Source: Volucribacter amazonae (GTDB taxonomy: Bacteria; Pseudomonadota; Gammaproteobacteria; Enterobacterales; Pasteurellaceae). From it: 64,000 bases of DNA. Position 1 is the first letter of the stretch. Each line of letters starts with the position of its first letter. The notes under the pieces are model-generated. The model was not told the DNA's origin and did no database searches. It saw only the letters and a list, made by a program, of their open reading frames with translations. Below are positions 50,650-59,854 of this stretch, one piece after another. Location: the NCBI RefSeq assembly GCF_029783845.1, contig NZ_LWID01000001.1, forward strand, positions 2,389,501 to 2,453,500. Direction: 5' to 3'. The position numbers and the translations under genes were made by a program.

Positions 50650-51420
50650 ATGAAAAGATTTTCTTTAAAAACAGCAATTATTACTGGCGGCGGTTCAGGT
50701 ATTGGTAAAGAAGTGGCAAAACGTTTAGTCGCCGAGGGGGCAAATGTGGTGATTGGTGGGCGTAATGCCGACAAATTGGCACAAGCGGCACAAGAAATTG
50801 ATCGCACAGGGCAACATATTCGTTATTTAGCAGGGGATATTGCCTTGCCAAGTACCGCACAAGGCTTAGTTGAGTTGGCGGAGCAAGCCTTTGGTGGGGT
50901 AGATATTTTGATCAACAATGCTGGGATTTTTAATCCTAAGCCCTTTTTGGACTTATCCGAACAAGAATATGACCAGTTTTTAAATGTGATTTTAAAAGGC
51001 AAATTTTTTATGGCACAAGCAGCCGCCAAAGCGATGCAAAAACGGGGTGGTGGGGCGATTGTGCAAACAGGTTCGCTTTGGGCATTACAAGCCGTAGCAG
51101 CAACCCCGTCGTCTGCTTATTCTGCGGCTAATGCTGGGGTACACGCCTTAACCAAGAATTTAGCCATTGAGCTAGCCAGTGCCAATATTCGCATTAATAC
51201 CGTTGCTCCTGCGGTGGTGGAAACCCCTGTTTATCATACGTTTATGACAGAGGAACAAGTGAAAGAAACTTTACCGAGTTTCAATCAATTTCACCCCTTG
51301 GGCAGAAACGGACAACCTGCGGATATTGCTGAAGCGATTTTATTTTTCGCCAGTGAACAAGCCGCTTGGATCACAGGCACGGTGCTACCTGTTGACGGCG
51401 GTGTAATGGCGGGTAAATAG
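50650..51420 (+). CDS. SDR-family oxidoreductase lacking the catalytic Lys
   Basis: 256 aa classical short-chain dehydrogenase fold. The NAD(P)-binding TGGGSGIGKE (residues 12-20), LINNAG (88-92), Ser142 (QTGSLWAL) and Tyr157 are in place. The YxxxK motif reads Y157-S-A-A-N161, so the active-site Lys is Asn. C-terminal GWIT-type ending AAWITGTVLPVDGGVMAG. Classical activity is doubtful, or another residue substitutes. Divergent from the LysR gene and followed by an OYE-type gene. Confidence 0.9.
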   Translation: MKRFSLKTAIITGGGSGIGKEVAKRLVAEGANVVIGGRNADKLAQAAQEIDRTGQHIRYLAGDIALPSTAQGLVELAEQAFGGVDILINNAGIFNPKPFLDLSEQEYDQFLNVILKGKFFMAQAAAKAMQKRGGGAIVQTGSLWALQAVAATPSSAYSAANAGVHALTKNLAIELASANIRINTVAPAVVETPVYHTFMTEEQVKETLPSFNQFHPLGRNGQPADIAEAILFFASEQAAWITGTVLPVDGGVMAGK

Positions 51421-51508
51421 TGCAAAGTGCGGTCAGTTTTTGAAAAATTTCAGGTAGTCTTTGATGAAAGGCTGTCTGAATAAAGCAATCCATAGCGAGG
51501 AGAATGGT

Positions 51509-52589
51509 ATGGCAGATCTTTTTCAACCTTATTGTTTCAATAATGGGGTATGGTTAAAAAATCGCTTAGTGCTTGCCCCCCATGACCCTTTGGTCTTCTT
51601 CGCCACAAGGCGAGGTACAGCCTGAAGAATTGGCTTTTTTAGCCAGTCGTGCGCAAGGGGCGGCAATGGTAATTACGGCGGCAGCATTGGTTTCGCCAGA
51701 GGGCAAAGCCTTTGCGGGGCAGCCTGAAATCCGTTGGCAATGGCTTGATTCTTTAACCCAATGGGCGAAAAGTATTCAAACGCAGGGGGCGAAAGCGATT
51801 TTACAACTGCATCATGGCGGACAGCGTGCATTAGTTAATCAACAAGGGCAAATATTCAATGTCAATCAATTAACTTCTAGCCAAATTGAACGGATTATCC
51901 ATGCCTTTGCCCAAGCCACAGAAATTGCCTTAGCCGCAGGGTTTGACGGCGTGGAAATCATGGGGGCAAATGGTTTTTTACTGCAACAATTTGTTTCTCG
52001 GCAAACCAATCAACGCCAAGACCAATGGGGCGAGCCTTTTGCCTTTGTGCAAGCGGTTTGTCAAGCGGTGTTCTCTCAAGCACAGGCAAAACCCGCGTTT
52101 ATCGTGGGCTATCGTTTTTCCCCAGAAGAGGCAGGCGAGCAGGGGCTAACCATGGCAGAAACCTTGCAATTAGTGGAACAATTAGCCCAACTTCCCTTGC
52201 AATATGTACATATTTCCCTTTGGGATTTTTTCAAAAAAGCCAGACGAGGAGCAGATCCCAATGCCTACCGTATTGCCTTAGTGCATCAACAATTAAATGG
52301 GCGTTTGCCCCTAATTGGGGTAGGAAACCTAACGGATATTCACAAAATTCAACACGCCTTTGCCACAGGCTGGGCAGAATTTCTTGCTATAGGTAAAGCC
52401 GCCTTGCTTAATCCTGATTGGGTGGCACGCATTGCCACAGAACAACCATTGCGAAGTGAACTGGATCCACAACAAGCTGATCGCTATGGTTTATCCACAG
52501 GCTTATGGCAAAAATGCTTACAAGGTGCGAGCTATTTGCCTGTGATAAAAGGGCAGGAAAGTGCGACTAAATTTGAACAACTTTATTAG
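51509..52589 (+). pseudogene. NADH:flavin oxidoreductase (old yellow enzyme family), frameshifted at poly-C
   Basis: The natural start at 51509 (AGGAG upstream) reads MADLFQPYCFNNGVWLKNRL, then VLAP, and then goes out of frame. The rest (MTLWSSSPQGEVQPEELAFL... to 52589) lies in another frame. The shift is at six C (51576-51581). With five C the join would give NRLVLAPMTLWSSS, the standard OYE start. The barrel continues with ILQLHHGGQRAL, GFDGVEIMGANGFLLQQFVS and GVGNLTDIHKIQ, all family motifs for FMN and substrate binding. About 360 aa if repaired. Could be a true mutation, a phase-variable tract or a sequencing error. Confidence 0.85.
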
Positions 52590-52597
52590 AGGGAAAA

Positions 52598-53644
52598 ATG
52601 GACAACATTATCATTATTGGTGGCGGTATAAGCGGATTATATGCCGCCTATTTACTGCAACAACAAGGGCGAAATTATCAGTTGTTAGAGGCGGATAGCC
52701 AATTAGGCGGACGAGCCAAAGGCATTGCCGTTACCGATAATCATCAACTTGAATTGGGAGCAACTTGGTACTGGCGTGATTTTCAAGCTGAATTGGATCA
52801 ACTGATCCAACAACTTGGCTTAACCACTTTTGATGCCAGCACAGGAAAACTTTTAATGGAATATCAGGCTCATCAACCCGCCAAAGCCTATGCTAGCCCT
52901 TATGTGGACGGACAACGCTTGCAAGGCGGAATGCCCGCCCTTATTCACGCCCTTGCTCAAGGCTTAAACCCTCGCAACATTTATCTTAATCAAAGGGTTA
53001 AAAGCATTCATTTACAAGGGCAAAAACTGCATATACAAAGCCAAAATCAACATTATCAAGCCAGTCAAGTGTTACTAGCGATACCGCCTCGCCTTGCGGT
53101 GCAACAAATCCAGTTTTTTCCAGCGTTGCCACCGATAATTCAACAACAATGGCAAGGGACCGCCACTTGGATGGCTTCACAGGCGAAATATATTGCCGTT
53201 TATGATCGTCCTTTTTGGCGAGAACAAGGGCTATCAGGACAAGCACATAGTCAAGTTGGACCGATGGTAGAAGTTCACGATATTAGCGATGAACAAGGCA
53301 CATTTGGGGCATTATTTGGCTTTATCGGACTATCTGCCAAAGCACGTCAGCAATTAGGCGAAGATAAGCTAATACAGCAATGCCAAGCACAATTCATACG
53401 CCTATTTGGGCAATCGGCAAGTGCGGTGCGTGCAAGCTATTTAAAAGATTGGGCAACCGATCCCTTTATCGCCACCCCAGCGGATCAAGCCCCACACTTA
53501 ACCCACCCCACCGCCCCAATAGCCTTATTACCTGAACCTTGGCAAGCCAAACTCTATGGCATTAGCAGTGAATTTTCCCCTAATTTCACAGGTTTTCTTG
53601 CAGGCGCAGTGGAAAGTGCAAGATTAGCAGTGGCGAGGTTATAA
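52598..53644 (+). CDS. FAD-dependent amine-oxidase-family protein
   Basis: 348 aa. It starts with the dinucleotide-binding motif IIIIGGGISGLYAAYLLQQQ, then LLEADSQLGGRA (the GG doublet of the amine oxidase family). ELGATWYWRDF is next, and it ends FSPNFTGFLAGAVESARLA. It is shorter than typical monoamine oxidases. Substrate unknown. It follows the OYE-type gene by 8 bases, so LysR-regulated SDR, OYE and FAD oxidase form one redox cluster. Confidence 0.88.
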   Translation: MDNIIIIGGGISGLYAAYLLQQQGRNYQLLEADSQLGGRAKGIAVTDNHQLELGATWYWRDFQAELDQLIQQLGLTTFDASTGKLLMEYQAHQPAKAYASPYVDGQRLQGGMPALIHALAQGLNPRNIYLNQRVKSIHLQGQKLHIQSQNQHYQASQVLLAIPPRLAVQQIQFFPALPPIIQQQWQGTATWMASQAKYIAVYDRPFWREQGLSGQAHSQVGPMVEVHDISDEQGTFGALFGFIGLSAKARQQLGEDKLIQQCQAQFIRLFGQSASAVRASYLKDWATDPFIATPADQAPHLTHPTAPIALLPEPWQAKLYGISSEFSPNFTGFLAGAVESARLAVARL

Positions 53645-53694
53645 AAGTGCGGTGGGTTTTGCAAAAGTTTCAGGCTACCTAAAAACAATCCTAT

Positions 53695-54369
53695 TTATTT
53701 CCCTAAATCCGCTTTGGCTTGTTCTAGCCAATTATTGAATTCAATGGCTAAATGCCATTGATGACCAGTTACCATTTCATCAGGGGTATGTTCTGGAAAA
53801 TAGATACCGAGTTTCACTTGCATACCTGTGGCGGTGTTTTTAAATTCGTGCAAGGCACGGATATGTATGTCTTCGCCGTTGTCTATATGCACGCCTTTAA
53901 CAAACATTTGTGTTTCATAGTCAGGATCAAGGGGAATATCCGCTTGCTCTGGGTCGGCAAAAATTAACTGGCAATGCACGGGTTTGCCATATAAGCCCAT
54001 GGTTTCTATGAGTTCTTGGCTATTGTCTTTTGGCTCAATTAAGTAATGTTCTGGCATTGCGCCTAATAATTTTGCTTGTTGGTTATCTTGATTAATTTGA
54101 TGAAACCAGCCAAGAAATTCTTCTTTAGATAGGTCTTCCACTTCTAACAGCGTAATGCTGGGTTTGTATGTTGTGCTGTTTTTTGACCATTGACGCAATA
54201 ATTCTGCCATTTCGGCACAATCTTCTGCCAATAATTCGCGTATATTGTCCGCGCCTAATTTTTCTTTTAACAATAATAAGGCAACACGACTGCGTTCTAA
54301 TTCTTTGGCTAGGATTTGTTCACGGCTAACAATTTGTTGGTTAATTTTTGTGGTTACGTTGAATGTCAT
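53695..54369 (-). CDS. Hypothetical cytosolic protein
   Basis: 224 aa, acidic, no signal peptide or membrane helix. The N-terminal third looks helical (REQILAKELERSRVALLLLK). The rest has alternating strands with YGKPVHCQLIFADPEQADIP and LGIYFPEHTPDEMVTGHQWH. I do not recognise a family. AAGGAGTATTT precedes the start. It stands alone between the redox cluster and the TetR gene. Confidence 0.75.
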   Translation of the reverse strand: MTFNVTTKINQQIVSREQILAKELERSRVALLLLKEKLGADNIRELLAEDCAEMAELLRQWSKNSTTYKPSITLLEVEDLSKEEFLGWFHQINQDNQQAKLLGAMPEHYLIEPKDNSQELIETMGLYGKPVHCQLIFADPEQADIPLDPDYETQMFVKGVHIDNGEDIHIRALHEFKNTATGMQVKLGIYFPEHTPDEMVTGHQWHLAIEFNNWLEQAKADLGK

Positions 54370-54514
54370 AAATACTCCTTATTTTGCTGTAAAAACAAGG
54401 CAAATTATGACGAACAGGGTTTGAAGTAACAAGCGATGATAACCGACAATAATGTTGCTTAAACCGACAAAATAGGGAAATTTGTTGGATAAACCACAGA
54501 AAATGCCCATATCG

Positions 54515-55057
54515 TTAGGCGGTTTGCATTATGCTAAAAATTTGTTGTTGATATTGAAGAAATTGAGCAAAACTAAACGGCTGATGCTCAAGTTGATATT
54601 TCATCGCCGTTAGGGTAATGGTAGCAAATAAAGTCGCTTGAAAATCATTGACCTGTTGCTGTTGCTTATCGGCGAGCTGGCTAAAAGCCTGTTTGAGCAT
54701 AAGCAACATATCTTGATACAAATGATGACGTGGGGTGTGAATTTGCCACAGCGCTAAAATCAACTGACGTTGTTGATATAGGCGCGCAATGCTGCGTTGA
54801 AAAAAATCCGCAAGGCATTCGGTATGCAAGCGTTGTTGCACAATATCGGCATATTCTTGTTTGAAATCGGCAATCATTTTCGCCACTAAATCATCTTTGC
54901 CTTGATAATGTTGATAAAAGGTAGAACGATTAACCATCGCGCGCTCAATAATGGCTTGTACGCTGATGCTATGATAATCCTGCTCTGCCAGTAAACTCAC
55001 TAAGGCTTGGCGGATATGTTGATGAGTTTTGATAATGCGTAAATCGGTTTTCATCAT
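54515..55057 (-). CDS. TetR-family transcriptional regulator
   Basis: 180 aa. The N-terminal HTH reads IRQALVSLLAEQDYHSISVQ, then AIIERAMVNRSTFYQHYQGK, the TetR signature with the FYxHYxxKDDL ending. The C-terminal ligand domain is unassigned. Start could be 55057 or 55054. Its target is not obvious: the nearest genes are the hypothetical at 53695 and fbp. Confidence 0.88.
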   Translation of the reverse strand: MMKTDLRIIKTHQHIRQALVSLLAEQDYHSISVQAIIERAMVNRSTFYQHYQGKDDLVAKMIADFKQEYADIVQQRLHTECLADFFQRSIARLYQQRQLILALWQIHTPRHHLYQDMLLMLKQAFSQLADKQQQQVNDFQATLFATITLTAMKYQLEHQPFSFAQFLQYQQQIFSIMQTA

Positions 55058-55283
55058 TTTTTAATGAAAAATTAAAAGGTTAGTTTGCGAAATGATTAAA
55101 ACGCTGTCAAGCCTTTGTTAGACAAGTGCGGTGGATTTTGGCAAAGTTTTTTGTTGAAGGCAAATTTTCGTCGTTGTAAATATGGGTGGATAAAGGGCAA
55201 GTAGAAAAGATCTTTGCCCTAAGTATTAAGTTGCCAGCCGTTAAGTTTATTATTTAATGCAGTTATGATGTTTATCGTGAGTG

Positions 55284-56303
55284 TTATTCCCCTTTTTCAT
55301 CACCAGAGAACTGTTGCATAAATTGCTGGGCGGTTTCTACCATTTGTTTTGAGCCGATAAATAAAGGCACTCGTTGGTGTAGCTCCCTTGGTTGAATATC
55401 TAAAATCCGTTGAAAACCGTCAGTGGCAAGTCCGCCTGCTTGTTCGGCGAGAAATGCCATTGGGTTGCCTTCATATAATAAGCGTAATTTTCCGTTTGGG
55501 TAGTTGGTAGCATTAGGGTAAATATAAATGCCACCTTTGAGCATATTGCGATGAAAATCAGACACTAATGAGCCGATATAGCGGGAAGTATAAGGGCGTT
55601 GCGTGGCTTTATCTTCTTCTTGGCAGTATTTTATGTATTTTTTAACGCCCATAGGGAATTTTAGATATTGCCCCTCGTTAATGGAATAGATTTTGCCTTG
55701 TTCAGGAATTTTGATATTTTCGTGTGAGAGGCAAAATACCCCTAGGGACGGATCATAGGTAAAACCATTGACACCGTTACCTGTGGTATAAACTAACATA
55801 GTGGAAGATCCATAAACCACATAGCCTGCTGCCACTTGGCGATGACCGGGCTGCATAAAATCCGCTAAGGTTACAGGGCTGCCGATGGGGGAGATACGGC
55901 GGTAAATGGAGAAAATTGTGCCGACAGCGACATTGACATCAATGTTAGAAGAGCCGTCTAGGGGATCGGTAAGAATAACGTATTTGGCATTGCGTCCTCG
56001 TTCGCTATCAAAGGCGACAACGTTTTCCTCTTCTTCTGAGGCAATGCCTGCCACATCTTCCCTTGCCATTAAGGCTTTTTTAAAGGTTTCGTTGGCGAAA
56101 ATATCCAATTTCATTTGGGTTTCGCCTTGTACATTTTCGCTATCGGCATTGCCAATAATATTATTGGTTAGTCCTGCTTTATTGATATCACGATGAATGA
56201 CTTTTGCCACTAATCGAATGGAGGAAAGAATACCACTGAGTTCACCTTTGGCATTAGGATATTCCGCTTGTTTTTCTACAATAAATTCACCGAGGGTTTT
56301 CAT
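55284..56303 (-). CDS. fbp: Fructose-1,6-bisphosphatase, class I
   Basis: 339 aa, the usual length. It removes the 1-phosphate of fructose 1,6-bisphosphate in gluconeogenesis. The Mg-binding ILTDPLDGSSNIDVNVAVGT is the hallmark of the Li-sensitive phosphatase fold. The FMQPGHRQVAAGYVVYGSST and GGIYIYPN segments match class I Fbp. It is divergent from mpl, with dispersed-element copy F between them. Confidence 0.97.
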   Translation of the reverse strand: MKTLGEFIVEKQAEYPNAKGELSGILSSIRLVAKVIHRDINKAGLTNNIIGNADSENVQGETQMKLDIFANETFKKALMAREDVAGIASEEEENVVAFDSERGRNAKYVILTDPLDGSSNIDVNVAVGTIFSIYRRISPIGSPVTLADFMQPGHRQVAAGYVVYGSSTMLVYTTGNGVNGFTYDPSLGVFCLSHENIKIPEQGKIYSINEGQYLKFPMGVKKYIKYCQEEDKATQRPYTSRYIGSLVSDFHRNMLKGGIYIYPNATNYPNGKLRLLYEGNPMAFLAEQAGGLATDGFQRILDIQPRELHQRVPLFIGSKQMVETAQQFMQQFSGDEKGE

Positions 56304-56341
56304 TTGTTTATCCTTTGTTTAATTAAGTGAATAAGCCATAG

Positions 56342-56447
56342 TATAGTCGTTCCACTTTAAAATGATACAGCGTTGGTACGCCTCGCCGTACTACTTGTAC
56401 TGTCTTCGGCGTACCGCCTTGTCTCATTTTAAATTGAAACGACTATA
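56342..56447 (+). repeat. Dispersed TIR element, copy F
   Basis: 106 bp from TATAGTCG to CGACTATA, nearly identical to copies B and E. It lies in the fbp-mpl promoter region, about 40 bases before fbp, and could influence either gene. Confidence 0.88.
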
Positions 56448-56594
56448 AAAACTGGGCTATGGATTTACTGGACGAGTAACTTGGATTATTATAGCAAGCT
56501 GATGAAGTGGCGATAAGCTATCAATGAAATAGATTGTCTAGAATGTGATCTCGCCCATATTTTTATTCAATATTTGTATGAATTAGGACAAATT

Positions 56595-57965
56595 ATGACA
56601 AAAAAACATCTCCATATTTTGGGTATCTGTGGCACTTTTATGGGGGGTATCGCTATTATAGCGAAACGAATGGGCTATTATGTTACTGGCTCTGATACCA
56701 ATGTTTATCCGCCAATGAGTACTTTTTTGGCAAAAAATAATATTGAAATCATACCGCACTTTGAGGTGTCGCAGCTTGATCCTATGCCTGATATGGTGAT
56801 TATTGGTAATGCGATGAAACGAGGAAATCCTTGTGTGGAATATATCCTTGAACATAATGTGCCTTATACTTCAGGCCCGCAATGGCTACATGATAATGTA
56901 TTGCGTGATCGCTGGGTATTAGCGGTTTCGGGGACGCATGGCAAAACCACGACAACGGGGATTTTAACTTGGATCTTGGAGCAGTCAGGTAAAAAGCCGA
57001 GCTTTTTAATTGGTGGTATAGCAGGGAATTTTGGGGTATCGGCTAGATTTAGTGAAGAAAGTCCTTATTTTGTGATTGAGGCTGATGAATATGATACGGC
57101 GTTTTTTGATAAGCGTTCCAAATTTGTGCATTACAATCCTCGTACTTTGATTATCAATAACCTTGGGTTTGATCATGCGGATATTTTTGATGATTTAGCC
57201 GCGATTCAACGTCAATTTCATCATATGATCCGTATTATGCCCGCAACAGGCTTGATTTTGTCGCAAGCGGAAGAGCAAAGTGTACAACAAACCTTAGCTA
57301 TGGGCTGTTGGTCGCCACAGCAATTTGTGGGAAAACATCAGGAATGGTATGCCGAGCGGATCAGCAATGATTGCCAACAATTTCAGGTGTTTCATCAAGG
57401 TAAAGCTGTGGCAGAGGTTAATTGGTCTATTGTGGGGCAACATAATATGCACAATGCCCTAATGGCAATCGCAGCGGCACATCATATTGGTATTGAGATT
57501 GAGCAGGCTTGTGCGGCGTTAAATTCTTTTGTGAATGCGAATCGCCGTTTAGAAGTGAAAGGGCAAGTAAATGGTATTACGGTTTATGATGATTTTGCTC
57601 ATCACCCTGCCGAAATTCTTGCAACATTGACCGCACTTCGTGATAAAGTCGGTGGCGGTGTGCGTATTTTAGCCGTATTAGAACCACGATCAAACACCAT
57701 GAAAATGGGGGTACATAAGGAAGAAATCGCCCCTGCTTTGGTGCGTGCGGATTATGTTTTTTTACTGCAACCAGAGCATATTACTTGGGACGTGGTAGAG
57801 ATCGCCAAACATTGTATTCAACCAGTAAAATGGAGTGCGGATCTGGATTTATTGGTGGATTTTATTGCTCAAGAGGCACAACCTACCGATCATATTTTGG
57901 TAATGAGTAATGGCAGTTTTGGTGGAATTCATCAAAAATTATTAGCAAAATTGGCACAAGGCTAA
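56595..57965 (+). CDS. mpl: UDP-MurNAc:L-alanyl-gamma-D-glutamyl-meso-DAP ligase (Mpl)
   Basis: 456 aa. It reattaches the recycled murein tripeptide to UDP-MurNAc. The Mur-ligase start LHILGICGTFMGGIAIIAKR and the ATP-binding loop AVSGTHGKTTTTGILTW are clear. FVIEADEYDTAFFDKRSKF and the Mpl-type HHPAEI (FAHHPAEILATL) follow. Start 56595 (MTKKHLHILG) is preferred over the in-frame ATG at 56574 because TTAGGACA precedes it. Confidence 0.95.
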   Translation: MTKKHLHILGICGTFMGGIAIIAKRMGYYVTGSDTNVYPPMSTFLAKNNIEIIPHFEVSQLDPMPDMVIIGNAMKRGNPCVEYILEHNVPYTSGPQWLHDNVLRDRWVLAVSGTHGKTTTTGILTWILEQSGKKPSFLIGGIAGNFGVSARFSEESPYFVIEADEYDTAFFDKRSKFVHYNPRTLIINNLGFDHADIFDDLAAIQRQFHHMIRIMPATGLILSQAEEQSVQQTLAMGCWSPQQFVGKHQEWYAERISNDCQQFQVFHQGKAVAEVNWSIVGQHNMHNALMAIAAAHHIGIEIEQACAALNSFVNANRRLEVKGQVNGITVYDDFAHHPAEILATLTALRDKVGGGVRILAVLEPRSNTMKMGVHKEEIAPALVRADYVFLLQPEHITWDVVEIAKHCIQPVKWSADLDLLVDFIAQEAQPTDHILVMSNGSFGGIHQKLLAKLAQG

Positions 57966-58014
57966 TTTAGCCCTTGCTATTTTGATGACATAAAATGAAT
58001 GTAAAGAGCGTATT

Positions 58015-59817
58015 ATGGTGAATGAGGTAGCAAGTCCCTTAGTGAGTGTGGTAACCCTATTAGCGGCGGCAGTGATTGCCGTCCCCTTATTTAAAAAATT
58101 TGGATTAGGGGCAATTCTTGGTTATTTAGCGGCAGGCATTATTATTGGCCCTTTTGGCTTGGGAGTATTTACTGATCCAGAGGGTATGATTAGTATTGCG
58201 GAATTGGGCGTGGTAATTTTTCTGTTTGTGATTGGTTTAGAAATGAACCCTTCACATATTTGGGGGTTACGCCGTCATATTTTTTGCTTAGGTGCATTGC
58301 AAATTTTTACCTGTATTGGGGCATTAATGGCAGTCGCCATTGCTTATGGCGTAAGTTGGCAGGTGGCGTTTATTGCGGCAGCAGGCTTTGTGCTGACTTC
58401 TACTGCCATTGTCATTCAAGAATTAAGCGATCGTGGTAGTATTACCACTTCATCAGGGCAAAAAATCGTTTCTATTTTATTATTTGAAGACTTATTAATT
58501 GTGCCTTTATTAGCCTTTGTGGCATTTCTCGCCCCAGAAAAAGTTGCCTCAAGCCAACCTTTATGGCTATCGCTAAGCATTGCGGGTGGAGCATTATTAT
58601 TGTTAGTCGTGGCAGGCTTATGGCTATTAAATCCATTGTTTAGAATATTGGCGAAAACCAAATCTCGTGAAGTGATGACCGCAGCTGCATTATTGGTGGT
58701 ATTAGGAGCAGCCTTATTAATGGAAGAGGCAGGGCTTTCTATGGCAATGGGAGCCTTTGTTGCTGGGGTATTATTATCAGAATCCAGTTTCCGTCATCAA
58801 TTAGAGGCGGACGTTGAACCCTTTCGTGGCTTATTGTTAGGATTATTTTTCCTTGCGGTAGGTATGTCGTTAAATTTCTCGGTAGTCTTGCAAAACTGGT
58901 TACTGATTATTTCCGCCGTTATTGCCTTTATGTTGGTCAAGGGAATAGGGATTTATGTGGTGGCGCGCCTAACCAAGCAAAATCATCTTGAGGCATTAGA
59001 TCGTGCTATTATGATGGCTCAAGGTGGTGAATTTGCTTTTGTATTATTTACGGCAGCTGCCAATTATGCGGTAATTGATGCAGATACCCAAGCGAATGTT
59101 ACTGCTATTGTGGTGCTATCTATGTTATTTACCCCTTTAGTTATGGTGGTATATAAGAAATTTATCTTGCCACGACTGAGCCAAAATGCCCCACCACCAG
59201 AAGATGATCCTATTGATGAACAAAATCCGATTATTTTGATTGGTATTGGGCGAGTTGGGCAAATTGTGCATCATTTATTAGTGATGACAGGGCATAAACC
59301 AACGGTAATTGATCAAGATCCTACTTTGATTAAAGGTATGAAAAAGCTAGGGGTAAAAACCTATTATGGTGATGCTACCAGAGCGGAATTATTAAAAGCG
59401 GCAGGGATTGATCAAGCGGGGTTATTAATTGTGGCATTAGATGATAAACATAAAGCCTTACAAATTGTCCGCCAAGCTCGTCAATTAAATCCACAAATAA
59501 AAATTTTGGCGCGTGCTTACGATCGCCGCCATGTATTTGATTTATATAATGCTGGGGCAGATATTCAAGTGCGAGAAACCTTTGATTCCTCGGTAAGATT
59601 AGGTAAAAAAGCCTTGCGTGCATTGGGTATGGACGCAGAAATGGTTAATGAGATCGGACGCACTTATTTTTATCGTGATCGTCATAGTATTAAATTAATG
59701 GCGGAAGTTTATGATCCGAAACTTTCTGCTTTTGAAAATGAGGAATTATTAAAGATTGCTTTAGAAGCAGATCAGCATACTACCCTTGAAATTCAGCAGA
59801 TTATGAATAGGGAATGA
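58015..59817 (+). CDS. CPA2-family cation/proton antiporter with TrkA-N domain (KefB/KefC-like)
   Basis: 600 aa. The N-terminal two thirds is a Na+/H+-exchanger-type membrane domain of about 12 helices (GAILGYLAAGIIIGPFGLGV, ELGVVIFLFVIGLEM, STAIVIQELSDRG). A cytosolic NAD-binding TrkA-N domain follows (IILIGIGRVGQIVHHLLVMT, then YGDATRAELLKAAGID). KefB and KefC are glutathione-gated K+ efflux systems. Whether this one is gated by glutathione cannot be judged. It follows mpl by 49 bases. Confidence 0.92.
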   Translation: MVNEVASPLVSVVTLLAAAVIAVPLFKKFGLGAILGYLAAGIIIGPFGLGVFTDPEGMISIAELGVVIFLFVIGLEMNPSHIWGLRRHIFCLGALQIFTCIGALMAVAIAYGVSWQVAFIAAAGFVLTSTAIVIQELSDRGSITTSSGQKIVSILLFEDLLIVPLLAFVAFLAPEKVASSQPLWLSLSIAGGALLLLVVAGLWLLNPLFRILAKTKSREVMTAAALLVVLGAALLMEEAGLSMAMGAFVAGVLLSESSFRHQLEADVEPFRGLLLGLFFLAVGMSLNFSVVLQNWLLIISAVIAFMLVKGIGIYVVARLTKQNHLEALDRAIMMAQGGEFAFVLFTAAANYAVIDADTQANVTAIVVLSMLFTPLVMVVYKKFILPRLSQNAPPPEDDPIDEQNPIILIGIGRVGQIVHHLLVMTGHKPTVIDQDPTLIKGMKKLGVKTYYGDATRAELLKAAGIDQAGLLIVALDDKHKALQIVRQARQLNPQIKILARAYDRRHVFDLYNAGADIQVRETFDSSVRLGKKALRALGMDAEMVNEIGRTYFYRDRHSIKLMAEVYDPKLSAFENEELLKIALEADQHTTLEIQQIMNRE

Positions 59818-59824
59818 GTGAAAA

Positions 59825-59848
59825 GCACACAGGTAGTAGCCTGTGTGC
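59825..59848. terminator. Hairpin terminator at the end of the aryl-polyene-type operon
   Basis: GCACACAGG (59825-59833) pairs with CCTGTGTGC (59840-59848). On the minus strand it is followed by TTTT, so it best serves the ape-type operon. It could also slow transcription from the antiporter gene. Confidence 0.75.
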
Positions 59849-59854
59849 AAAAAG

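Noticed and set aside
57600..57640. Uptake sequence inside mpl as a regulatory site
   Set aside because: Single coding-region copies of AAGTGCGGT are expected throughout this genome and need no local role.
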